Source: Romanomermis culicivorax
Taxonomy: Eukaryota > Nematoda > Enoplea > Mermithida > Mermithidae
Direction of reading: 5' to 3'
DNA: 64,000 nt
NCBI GenBank assembly: GCA_963922205.1
Contig: CAWUHX010000085.1
Coordinates: forward strand, 620,001 to 684,000
Shown here: piece after piece, positions 35,325 to 44,267 of the stretch
How the letters are laid out: each line of letters begins with the position of its first letter
Position numbering within the stretch: position 1 is the stretch's first letter
The notes under the pieces: model-generated
Told to the model about the DNA's origin: nothing
Database searches by the model: none
The model's input: only the letters and a program-made list of their open reading frames with translations
Made by a program: the position numbers and the translations under genes

Positions 35325-37165
35325 AGTAGTAAGGCCGGACCGTATAGGTCGTACGCTTAAGGATACCCTATCTTTTGTGTACGACCTATAATTTGTCATT
35401 TTCGGCCAATTTATAGGTCGTACAGTAAGCATATACGATTGGCTTTTGTCCGATTTACAGGTCGTACAGTAAACATATACGGTCAATTTCTTCATCGATT
35501 TATAGGTCGTACAGTAAACATATACGGTCGATTTATAGGTCGCACAGTTAAGAATGTATGTTCTTGAGTTACCGTAATAGTAGAATTATGGTAATTTTTC
35601 GATTATGGTAATAAATGTGTTACTGTGGGTGGAAAAGGAAAATCAATGATCAACGCAAAAAGGAAAACTAAAATGAACAAAAAATGGAAAAGAAATAAAA
35701 AGAGATTGTGTGTAAAAACGGCTTCCCCTCTGGGAAGAGGAAACCCTCAAAAATTTGCACCCCGGACCCCCTTTGTCAAAAGGGTGCCACCTGCAGGTGT
35801 AAATATATTTCCGAGGTCCCATTTTCTGAATGATCGTTCAATTCAACAAATGTCAGAACGGTCAATCTGGTCAGTAATGGTCTGTCTAATGAGTAAAATC
35901 TCGAGAGAGTCAATATGCGATGAAACATTATCCTTACAGGTGCATGCATATAAATTTTGATTGACTGCCAAAAATGACCAAGAAGGTCTTTTATAAAAAT
36001 GACCAGAGCGAGCTGGCCGTAAAAAGCATGTAGACAAATAAGGTCTTTTATAGAAAGATGACCATAAAGAGCTGGTCGTAAAAATCGTGTAGAAAATTTG
36101 GAGAGTTGACGTACGGTTAAGAATGCATGTTCTTGAGTTACCGTAATAGTAGAATTATGATAATTTTTGGATTATGGTAATAAATGTGTTACTGTAGATG
36201 AAAAAGGAAAATTGATGATGAACTGAAAATGGAAAAAGGAAAACTAAAATGAACAAAAAATGGAAAAGAAATAAAAAGAGATTGTGTGTAAAAACGGCTT
36301 CCCCTCTGGGAAGAGGAAACCCTCAAAAATTTGCACCCCGGACCCCCTTTGTCAAAAGGGTGCCACCTGCAGGTGTAAATATATTTCGGAGGTCCCATTT
36401 TCTGAACGATCGTTCAAGTCAACAAATGTCAGAACGGTCAATCTGGTCAGTAATGGTCTGTTTAATGAGTAAAATCTCGGGAGAGTCAATATGCGATGAA
36501 ACATTATCCTTACGGGTGCATGCCTATAAAGTTTGATGTTCTGCCAAAAATGACCAAGAAGGTCTTTTATAAAAATGACCAGAGCGAGCTAGCCGTAAAA
36601 AGCATGTAGACAAATAAGGTCTTTTATAGAAAGATGACCATAAAGAGCTGGTTGTAAAAAGCATGTAGAAAATTTGGAGAGTTGAAAAATCTTTACGGCT
36701 CAATAATTTTTAATTCGATGCAACATTCTATTTTATTATAAAACTTTTGAAACACTATTTTTATTTTTGTTTATCACCAAATTACTGTAATCTAAATACA
36801 AAAATAATAACGTGAACAAAAAAATGGTGAACAAAATAGAAAGAAAGAAAACATTTATAAAATTGACCCCCTCCGCCCACGGAGGAGGTCGTTCAAAAAA
36901 AGCGCCCTCGGGCTCCTAAATAAGAGGTGCGCCATCTGCAGGTTCACAGAATAGCTAATCGGAAGCCCTGCATACTGAACGATCATCCAAATTAGAACGG
37001 TCTTTTAGATCAGAATGCTCAATTCCACATATAAAAACTCTAAGAGCCTATAAAACTTGAAACATTATTTCTACGGGTTTATACTTATAAGGTCGTAAAT
37101 GACCAAATTCTTTTATAGAAAAATGGACATAAAACGCATGTAGAAAAGTGAACACTTGAGATGAA
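35325..37165. repeat. left terminal repeat of Polinton B with three inner units
   Basis: The outer ~220 bp contain four GATTTA(T/C)AGGTCG-type words. Inside follow two nearly identical ~565-bp units starting at about 35545 and 36110 (GTTACCGTAATAGTAGAATTAT and a GGTGCCACCTGCAGGTGT core) and a third diverged unit from about 36720 to 37165. Open frames in the units (for example 35625-35960 and 36249-36536) are near-identical because the DNA is duplicated, and they encode nothing I recognise. Confidence 0.75.
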
Positions 37166-37206
37166 AAATATTATAAATGTAAAAAAGTAATTGATACCAC
37201 AAAAAT

Positions 37207-37250
37207 ATTTGAAGAAAAGAAAAGAAAAGAAAAAGAAAAAAGAAAAGAAC
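37207..37250. repeat. purine simple repeat
   Basis: A GAAAA-rich tract of about 44 bp on the plus strand. Confidence 0.8.
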
Positions 37251-37462
37251 TAAATCATCAATACATGAACGTTATTCTACGTATCGAAAATTAATACATT
37301 ATATTGGATGATATATGTAGGTAGATGCGGTTTTGTATACAGAGTGTTTTCCAGAGCAAACATAGAAAGGTTAGACAGCTGAAACCATTTAGATCGTAAA
37401 ACCAATTAGAAATGCTAGAAAAGGTCAAAGGTTCTATGAAATACAGTAGCAAGAGATGCTTT

Positions 37463-37630
37463 ACCAAAATAATTAAGGTGGTGATTATTGTTATTTTGAT
37501 AGTTTTCTAGAATAACCTAGAGCCTAAAGCCTTTAAAGAGACGCAATACCGAAACAATTAAGGTGGTGATTATTCTTATTTTGATAGTTTTCTAGAATAA
37601 CCTAGAGCCGAGAACCTTCAAAGAAAAACC
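37463..37630 (+). promoter_or_regulatory. 85-bp tandem duplication with heat-shock-element-like sites
   Basis: Two ~85-bp units (starting 37463 and 37548) each contain TTCTAGAATAACCTAGAG. TTCTAGAA is the core inverted pair of a heat-shock element; the next two pentamers are degenerate. They lie about 165-260 bp upstream of the accessory gene start. Confidence 0.5.
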
Positions 37631-37688
37631 GAAAAGATTCAACCAAAAAGCAGAAAAAACCGGAAAAGGTTTAATGAGGGTAAAGAGG

Positions 37689-37697
37689 TATAAATAG
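37689..37697 (+). promoter_or_regulatory. TATA box of the Polinton B accessory gene
   Basis: TATAAATAG lies 72 bp upstream of the ATG at 37761 and downstream of the heat-shock-like pair, giving a compact promoter layout. Confidence 0.6.
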
Positions 37698-37760
37698 AAA
37701 AAATAGAAGAAGAAGAACCATTCTTATTTTTGTACTTGCGCTCGACACCTGAGACTACCA

Positions 37761-38460
37761 ATGGAGGCCCTATTCGTTACGTTTATTTCGGCATTAAGAG
37801 CCGCCTACATGACATACGGTACGATGATTTTACAAATATTTTGATTTAAAAATTAATATGGATGCTATTTTATAATATTATTAATTTAGAGCCGTTTATA
37901 ATGACGGCCGACATTGACCCGTGGGCGTCCGTCTTTCGGGAGGAGGCGTCGACGGACTTCAAGAGCTGGTGGAAAAGCCAGTGAGGGGTTGAATATCTGG
38001 CTAGACAGAAACCCTTTTGGGGTTTTATGAAACGTCTACGCCGGATGTTCGAAAACCCTTCGCTGGACGACGGCCACTTAGCCTCGCACCTGTGGAATAT
38101 CCTCCCCCCTGGTGCGAGGGCTGAATGGGGAAACGCCGACGATCGCTACGTCGACGAGAGGATAGGACTGGCGCTACCGCGTTTCTAGTAAGTTACGATG
38201 TTATAGTTAAAACACGTTGTAGATATATAAATTTTATGAGCTAGCTGAGCTGTCTAAAACTTACCAAAGAACATTTCTAGAATATTCTAGAAGTTTTCAA
38301 ATATTTACACAATTTTATACGATAAAATTTTATGATAAATAAAGACTATTGATAGATCTTGTACCTATTACTTAACAGTTAAATGATGTATTAGAGTAAA
38401 AATTTTTGTTTAACTAAAATAGTTATTAAAATTTGTAAAAATTTTAGTGGATATGCTTGA
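37761..38460 (+). pseudogene. spliced Polinton accessory gene, function unknown, one in-frame stop
   Basis: Three predicted exons, 37761-37818, 37890-38187 and 38448-38460, keep one reading frame across both GT-AG introns (donors GTACG and GTAAGT). They end at a TGA that closes exon 3, for about 120 codons. Exon 2 begins around MTADIDPWASVFREE and includes RQKPFWGFMKRLRRMFENPS and ILPPGARAEW. I do not recognise the family. Exon 2 is markedly GC-rich against its AT-rich surroundings, suggesting a different origin. A single in-frame TGA at 37982-37984 interrupts exon 2, so this copy is probably inactive. It is transcribed opposite to, and towards, the capsid block. Poly(A) signals AATAAA lie at 38606 and 38628. 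Confidence 0.55.
38275..38292. promoter_or_regulatory. perfect four-unit heat-shock element
   Basis: TTCTAGAATATTCTAGAA matches TTCnnGAAnnTTCnnGAA exactly. It lies in intron 2 of the accessory gene, about 740 bp from the end of the major capsid gene. Confidence 0.6.
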
Positions 38461-39035
38461 AACCTCTAGCATGGGGTGCGACGGCGGCGGTGGCGGCGAA
38501 GGTGGATGTATATATATATATTATTTTGTTTTTAAATTTTGTATATATGTATAATTTATTCTATTTTGTTTTGTTTTAAATTTTGTATATATATATTTTG
38601 TTTCAAATAAATTAAATTGAATTAAAATTAATAAAATTTTTTATTTAATGTGTTTAATAGTAAAGGTAATTTCTTTAGAGTTCTACTATGAGTGTGTGTG
38701 TGTGTGTGTGTGTATGTGTCAACTTCGGGAATATAAAAAAAGGGTTTATTGTAGTCAGATATTTAGAGATGTACGAGTAAACGATATGTAGAGAATATGC
38801 ACAAACAGGTCTTAAGGTAAAAGGAATGTACAAGATAATTACATAGTACTGTAGAATTAAAGGAGAAAATAAAGGAAAGAAGGAGTAATAAAAGGAAGTT
38901 AATTATAATTAGGAATAAATTAAAAGAATATTTCTAAACAATAGCTAAACAATAGCTGTATAAACAACAAGAATTATAAGTGATTTTTATTATTATAAAA
39001 AAATGAGATGAAATGTACATATAAATATAACATAT
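38461..39035. other. AT-rich spacer with microsatellites
   Basis: Contains (TA)n near 38509 and (TG)n at about 38692-38716. A minus-strand AATAAA at 38991-38986, 45 bp beyond the major capsid stop, is a likely poly(A) signal for the capsid transcript. Confidence 0.6.
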
Positions 39036-40418
39036 TTAAATACTATAATCCGTAAAGGTTTCACGATTTTTATCAATCATTACGAGAGAGTCAAATTCTG
39101 CATATATAAGTGCTTCAATACTGCCATCTGGTATATCTTCACCAAAATTCATCTGTAAACTAGTGGTTCCTTCACATACCAGTTCCCAAAAATTACCATC
39201 CATACCGCAAGGAGTCAAATCAAAAACAAAAACCGTGTTATGCGTTGTAAAAGAATTTCGAGTAATTTCATTACCCTTGTTATCTGTACCAATTCCTACA
39301 CCCTCAAATAATTGTACAAAAGTGCGCAAATATTTGTTTTCTTTAAAATTTAGCATATATGGTGTTGTAGGTAGTGTTGTAGTGCCACTTGTTATCTTAA
39401 TTTCGTTCAATCCGAAATGTTTAAAATTGAAGGGGCTTTGATAATAATCACCCCTAGCAGCCGAACCATCAACGAGCGCCACAACGAGACGACGAGGTAA
39501 AGGACCTGTGAACAATGAGTTCAGAGGAGCTGAGCGACGACTAGTTGTTATGTATAGACTTGTAACATGACATCGCCGAATAGGGTATTTTGCAGCTGTA
39601 TTTTGTAACATGGATTCAATAGCTAGATTGATATTATCCGCAACTTCAACTTTTTTAATAAATAAAGACATGCTTTTAACCTCGATTTTATAAGCTTCGT
39701 TGTCAGTAGATATAAATTTTTGCAAGCAAAAATCATCTCTATGTCTGTATAAATCAATTTTCAAAGTACATTGATTCAATAGGAAACATCGGCATGTATA
39801 GGAGCCATTAATTCAACAACTGCACTGTTTTTGAACATCTGAACTCTTTCCAAAGCACCCTTGTTTTTCTTTATATCAAGAACATCGCCATTTTCAAAAG
39901 CATAACCAGCAGCTGCAACATGTGTCGACTTAGCATCACGACCATAGTTCAATTCCGTTTCCAAATAAGATCTGTAAGCGTATCTATCCCCACTGAAATG
40001 TTAAAATGTTAAAATTAAAAAAACGTAAACATACATTTAATCATAAAACTTACCTGTCAGATATTAATTTTCCATTTAAGTACATCTTGATCTGTTTAAA
40101 AAATGTTTTGCCGATCAAATTAATTGGCGCCACAACGTTACCACTGATATTGTTGTTGGCATCTGCTGTTAAAGTGCAAGCAGCGCCATTAGCTTTCGTA
40201 ATTCGAATAGTAAAATATATAAAATTTTTTGATAAGTCCAACATATATGAATCAGGTGAAATAACAAACTCGTAAGGTCCTTCATTAGTACAAGGATTTT
40301 GTAACTGAATTTCAGACCAAAAACTTCTACGAATAGCAACTTGTGTTGGTGGTACGGTAAATAAATCTAACTCGGTTTTACTACTAGGAGACGACGCAGC
40401 ATCAATAAATTTACTTAT
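39036..40418 (-). pseudogene. Polinton major capsid protein (hexon-like), intron and frameshift
   Basis: This is the double jelly-roll major capsid protein of Polintons/adintoviruses, often annotated in animals as F54H12.2-like. The N-terminal part (about 40418-40054) contains TELDLFTVPPTQVAIRRSFW. A short GT-AG intron (40053 to about 39993) follows the segment ending NGKLISD. The middle part has YLETELNYGRDAKS, and the C-terminal part (39779-39036) has AAKYPIRRCHV, PFNFKHFGLNEI and VFDLTPCGMDG. Two lesions are visible. A one-base frameshift lies at about 39780, between the middle and C-terminal parts. The expected start codon position reads ATA (40418-40416), overlapping the stop of the upstream gene. 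About 440 codons in all, shorter than many family members. Confidence 0.85.
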
Positions 40419-40969
40419 TTTGAATAGATATCCTTGAAACCGACTACTCTACGTGGAGTCTTTTTTAAGAATGAGGAACATCGTTTCAGGTGTCTACGTT
40501 TATGTTGTTTTTGATGTTGATGTTGTTGATGCGGACTATCATTTAACTTTTTATTGCTTTTTATATGTATCGTAGAATTTATATGTTTACGCTTCCCTAA
40601 ACCTTTTCCTTTATGAATGCGCTCGCCCGTTTCGTGTAATAAGCTACCAGCTGCGTTTCGTCCATGCTCGGCAACACTTTCCTTAAAAGAACGACCTTCT
40701 ACAACATCGCCTGCAATTTTGGAACCTGCAGCAAGTGCATGCTTTCCTGCAGATTTTAACAAAGGCATAGCTAGACGCCTCAAACTCTTAAAAAAATTAC
40801 CAACTCCAGCTCCTTGATGTCCATAATAATAAGGGTATGCTGCTCGAAAACCTTCTAAGGTACCACCTAATTGAAATTGATTATCTTGAATACTATGTTG
40901 ATAAATTTTGATCCAGTAATCAACAGTTTCAGGGATAAATACGGTATGCATATTTTGTTTGAAAATCAA
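40415..40969 (-). CDS. Polinton core/pX-like basic virion protein
   Basis: 184 codons. The centre has a glycine-rich amphipathic stretch (GAGVGNFFKSLRRLAMPLLK) followed by a helix-rich segment (IAGDVVEGRSFKESVAEHGR). The C-terminal third is very basic and His/Gln/Lys-rich. Proteins of this layout sit between penton and hexon genes in Polintons and adintoviruses and are thought to be virion core or membrane-active proteins comparable to adenovirus pX/pVI. Its stop overlaps the presumed major capsid start, so the genes are packed head to tail. The frame is intact. The role is inferred from position and composition. Confidence 0.65.
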   Translation of the reverse strand: MIFKQNMHTVFIPETVDYWIKIYQHSIQDNQFQLGGTLEGFRAAYPYYYGHQGAGVGNFFKSLRRLAMPLLKSAGKHALAAGSKIAGDVVEGRSFKESVAEHGRNAAGSLLHETGERIHKGKGLGKRKHINSTIHIKSNKKLNDSPHQQHQHQKQHKRRHLKRCSSFLKKTPRRVVGFKDIYSK

Positions 40970-41083
40970 AAAGGAACAACTAAATGAATTAATTAATTAA
41001 TTAAGAGCGTTTGCGAAAATTCAACCTGACGACGTGTCCAAATGCAAATGAATGAATGAGTAAATAAAAATTTGATACTATAA

Positions 41084-42001
41084 TTATAGGAATAAAGGAG
41101 TACGTCGCCGAAAATGTAATTTAACTATAACATTCCCAAACTGAAAGGGTATAAGCTCATTCATACTGTTTTTTATATTAATCTCGAGTACTGTAATTTC
41201 TTTCAATTGAATGGGTATATAGTGAGGTGTTTCATATAATGGACTCACATTATCTTTGTATTTTCCCTGAACATTTACTATACGTAAAAGCGGTGCTAAA
41301 GTATTTCCAACAATCTGATTTTCAATAATATTACAGTAAACATAAAAATTCTGTAAATCATTCAAATTTGGTGGTTGAATGCCTAACATGTATAAATGAT
41401 TAGTTCCAGGCTCGGCAAGAAAAACAGCTTTGGATGGTGGAATATGTGTGTTAGAATTTTTTGGAGGTTTCTCTCCAACAGTATATAAGTTAATATTCAC
41501 AGCTCTATTTAAAAAATCATCAGCAGTTGCATAGGCCTCAGTATTGGTAGCACAAAATCCGAGAAGCTCCATTAACCGTTTGCTTATATCAATTTTACGT
41601 AAGATTGTACCACTTTTTATTTTCAAATTAACTAATCCTCTACTATGTTCATCGTATGAAAACATGATTTCCATATTAGTTCCAGCAATAGCTGCTCCAA
41701 CTTTTGCATTCAACTCTTCAATTAATTCAGATATGATAAAGTAATGTTTTTCAAAAGCTATTACTTTAATTTTTTTGACCTTATTTCCAACACCGTCCGT
41801 AATTAACGTTATTACATTATCTCCACCATGATTGGTAAATGTAGCCCAACTATAGGGGTATATTATTTCACTTAGCCCTACCTCCCAGCTTCCATCTAGT
41901 TTTAAACGGTAAGGTAGATGGGCTGAAAAATCAGAGGGCTTGTTTCCATTTTTGCTATTACTAGGTAATGTGATATAAAATTGATCTTCAAAGGTTGTCA
42001 T
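41084..42001 (-). CDS. Polinton minor capsid (penton-like) protein
   Basis: An intact frame of 305 codons. The N-terminus (FYITLPSNSKNG) and WEVGLSEIIYPYSW are signatures of the minor capsid protein found beside the hexon-like gene in animal Polintons. The C-terminal region (NTLAPLLRIVNVQGKY, ETPHYIPIQ) is also typical. It is predicted to be a single jelly-roll vertex protein. It overlaps the upstream two-TM gene by 14 bp, suggesting a shared transcript. No breaks seen. Confidence 0.8.
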   Translation of the reverse strand: MTTFEDQFYITLPSNSKNGNKPSDFSAHLPYRLKLDGSWEVGLSEIIYPYSWATFTNHGGDNVITLITDGVGNKVKKIKVIAFEKHYFIISELIEELNAKVGAAIAGTNMEIMFSYDEHSRGLVNLKIKSGTILRKIDISKRLMELLGFCATNTEAYATADDFLNRAVNINLYTVGEKPPKNSNTHIPPSKAVFLAEPGTNHLYMLGIQPPNLNDLQNFYVYCNIIENQIVGNTLAPLLRIVNVQGKYKDNVSPLYETPHYIPIQLKEITVLEINIKNSMNELIPFQFGNVIVKLHFRRRTPLFL

Positions 42002-42296
42002 TATTTATAATGTTGTTTGCTGTTGCTGTAGGTAAGGTCTTCAATGAATTAGATGACTGTAATACTGTCGGTACGGGGCTAGGTAATAAATATCCTATAC
42101 AAGCGCACAAAAGACCAACCCACAATTGTGTATTATTATTGTAGAGAGATAAATTTATTATAGCTGTAATGACTACAATGTATATTAGTATGACCTGACT
42201 GAAGAAAACCACTTCGTTTCGAGGTAGACATTTTCCAAAAAACTCCCAAACGCTAATGTGAGACGTTTCTGGATGCGTACTATTACTACTATCCAT
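41988..42296 (-). CDS. small two-TM Polinton membrane protein
   Basis: 102 codons, intact. Two hydrophobic segments are clear, VVFFSQVILIYIVVITAIIN (about residues 29-48) and LWVGLLCACIGYLLP (about 58-72). A small two-TM protein with this LPR-E-FFSQV and GYLLP pattern accompanies the penton gene in related elements. Its function is unknown. The gene starts at ATG 42296 and runs into the penton gene. Confidence 0.7.
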   Translation of the reverse strand: MDSSNSTHPETSHISVWEFFGKCLPRNEVVFFSQVILIYIVVITAIINLSLYNNNTQLWVGLLCACIGYLLPSPVPTVLQSSNSLKTLPTATANNIINNDNL

Positions 42297-42601
42297 TTCA
42301 AAATAAAAAATTTTTTATTTAACAACTAAACACTCAGTTATAAATTTATAAGAAGGCGGAGCTACTAAAGTAACCAATAAAATTATACAAAAATATAAAG
42401 GAGGCGGAGCTATCAAAATGGAGTAAGATTTATATATAAACACATAAAGAAGGAGTTAACTTTTTACAAACGTGTACATATTTTATTTCGCAAGTGACCT
42501 TTTACAGAAAATTTACAATGAAAAAACTTACAAATCAATTTATCATTATAAACAAAATTTGTGTTACTGAAACTTTTAAACATTTTATACATAGGAACAT
42601 G
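42297..42601 (-). promoter_or_regulatory. spacer with TATA-like site and a short direct repeat
   Basis: A TATATAAA-type site on the minus strand lies at about 42431-42440, some 140 bp upstream of the two-TM gene. GGCGGAGCTA occurs twice (about 42356 and 42406). These may drive the penton/core/hexon transcript. No gene is present. Confidence 0.4.
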
Positions 42602-42912
42602 TCACACTTTATAATACAAAAAATATAAAGTATATATACCACAAACCCTACTATTAAAATTTTGTAAATGTTTCTTATTTGTATATCTTATTAAAGCATT
42701 TTTGTTAATATAGTTTATAAAAGCAGGAACAAGTGGTGGTAAACCGTAAGAATCAAAATAATATACAGAGTTAGCATTATCAAAATACATAGCTATCCAA
42801 TGACTTCCTTTTTGAAAAGATGTATCAGTGTTTGCAATTAAAGCCGCAGGTCTTTTAACTATCTTCGGTAGAGTATCGCAAGCAAAAACCCCTAAAAAAT
42901 TTTCCGATAATA
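42602..42912 (-). pseudogene. Polinton adenain-like cysteine protease, 5'-truncated
   Basis: C-terminal ~103 codons of the capsid-maturation protease (adenovirus protease/Ulp1 fold). The catalytic pattern is present: His-Trp in [11 protein letters not shown], Asp in [10 protein letters not shown] and Cys in [10 protein letters not shown]. The LTR element inserted at 42913 removes the N-terminus. An open frame continues into the LTR, but those first ~32 codons are LTR sequence. The stop is TGA at 42602. No continuation is recognisable beyond the other LTR. Confidence 0.85.
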
Positions 42913-43524
42913 TGTTGTGCAGGTCTTTCCTTAAGAGGCGTAAGAAAAGATTGGGTCTGAACTGACCTGTTAGAACTGATCCCTTGGCTAAGCCTCGGTG
43001 ATAGTGCAACAGTCTGGTTATCCCCAGACCTACAACAACAAAGATAAACTTAACTCTAAAGAGCGGGGCCTTACCAAGGACCTCCGCAGTCTCCTAGATG
43101 AGACAAGGAATCCCCTCAGGGATAAACTTACTTGGGTATAACCCGTAAGGGGTTTCCCAAAGCTTACCTGATGTAAGCCGGCGCCTGGGCCTCTGGCCCT
43201 CTGCCTTCGTCGATGCGAGTAATCTAAATAAATAAACGAATATATTAAACAATATGTCCGACGAAATATGTAAAAAGAATGTGGGTATACCACAGTAAAT
43301 AACTCATAAACAAAACAAGTTGCTGGGAAAATTGTATTTGGGGACGCCAGCAATGTAGTCAAAATATAATAAAAACGAGATAAAGTGAAGAATGATTTTC
43401 ACTATCTTTTTCGGTCTTTCTGTGGCGCTCCATTCTATGCAAATGTCTGCGCCGCTGGTCGTCCCTTTCGTCGATTTGCATGTCGATTTCCCCACACGAA
43501 TTGGCATCAACAGGGTGCCCAACA
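42913..43524 (-). repeat. 3' LTR of copy 1
   Basis: 612 bp. On the minus strand it begins TGTTGGGCACCC and ends CTGCACAACA. It lies within the Polinton protease gene. Confidence 0.95.
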
Positions 43525-43545
43525 TCCCTCGCGCGTCGAAACCGA
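43525..43545 (-). promoter_or_regulatory. probable polypurine tract next to the 3' LTR
   Basis: On the minus strand GCGCGAGGGA abuts the LTR start TGTTGG. It is short for a polypurine tract, but the same junction (CTGAGGGA|TGT) is kept in copy 2. Confidence 0.5.
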
Positions 43546-44267
43546 CCTACGGGAGGTAGAAAAAAAAACTTTTCGCCGGGTTACCCCGGCATTAAAAAGA
43601 ATTAATCAAAAAGAAAAAATCTACAATTCCGGCTGACTCCTGATAAACAGTTTGTCTCACTCGGACTCCCGTTTCACAGTCTGTCCTAATAGGACTCCTG
43701 TGCTGGTCGTTGGACACAACGAATACCAAGGGCTTCGCCGCAATGGCTGGCAAGTGACGCCCATTTTGACCTCGGCGTTGATGGAATAACCTCCTGCCCT
43801 AAGGAGTACGACGTAGACCTCGGTGCCGAATGTGGCCGGTTTCGGGCTCGGCCGCTCAGTCTGCATGCTGTGTCAATTCGTTGGCCGTGGGTCTAACCGC
43901 ATGCAAATCGATTTCCGGCGTCTCTATTTTTTCTAAATTAAACTAAAATACGAGATTATATTACGATACAAAAAGACGACGCGGGAATGTACGAGTATCA
44001 CAAAATAAAAATGCGCTAAAATTGAGCAAAAAATGTGGCCAAAAATTTAAAAATATTTTTACGGTTGCGTTTTGCACCGGTTTGTCGAAAAAGAAAATTT
44101 TTGATGGCCAGCAGCACCGAAATTTAAATAATATTTTTGGATTTTATGTTTTTTGATTTTTTTGGATTTTTTGTGATTTTATTAGTGTTTTTGGATTTTG
44201 TATTTTATGAAATTAATAAAAATATGTGCGAAAAGATAAATTTTTGGGCCAAAATTGGTGCGGCTTA
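43546..44267 (-). other. 3' untranslated region of copy 1
   Basis: About 720 bp with no supported gene. The part next to the LTR aligns with copy 2 (33460 onward), and the length to the ORF stop is similar. Confidence 0.5.

Larger units (their letters stand above)
35325..42912. mobile_element. Polinton/Maverick (adintovirus-like) element B, left part
   Basis: Starts with AGTAGTAAGGC, complementary to the right tip of element A. It carries a long terminal repeat, a spliced plus-strand accessory gene and a minus-strand capsid block (protease, two-TM protein, penton-like, core-like, hexon-like). This block is characteristic of Polintons and the related animal adintoviruses. The element is inserted in LTR copy 2 (left flanking 6 bp GAAATA). 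It is cut at 42913 by LTR copy 1; integrase, packaging ATPase and polymerase are not seen on the far side. Confidence 0.85.

Noticed and set aside
35625-36536. Two near-identical frames starting around MNKKWKRNKKRLCVKT
   Set aside because: They lie in duplicated terminal-repeat units of a Polinton; the similarity is DNA duplication, not protein conservation.
42913-43009. N-terminal ~32 codons joined to the Polinton protease
   Set aside because: This part is LTR sequence also present in the other LTR at 56967; the fusion frame is accidental.
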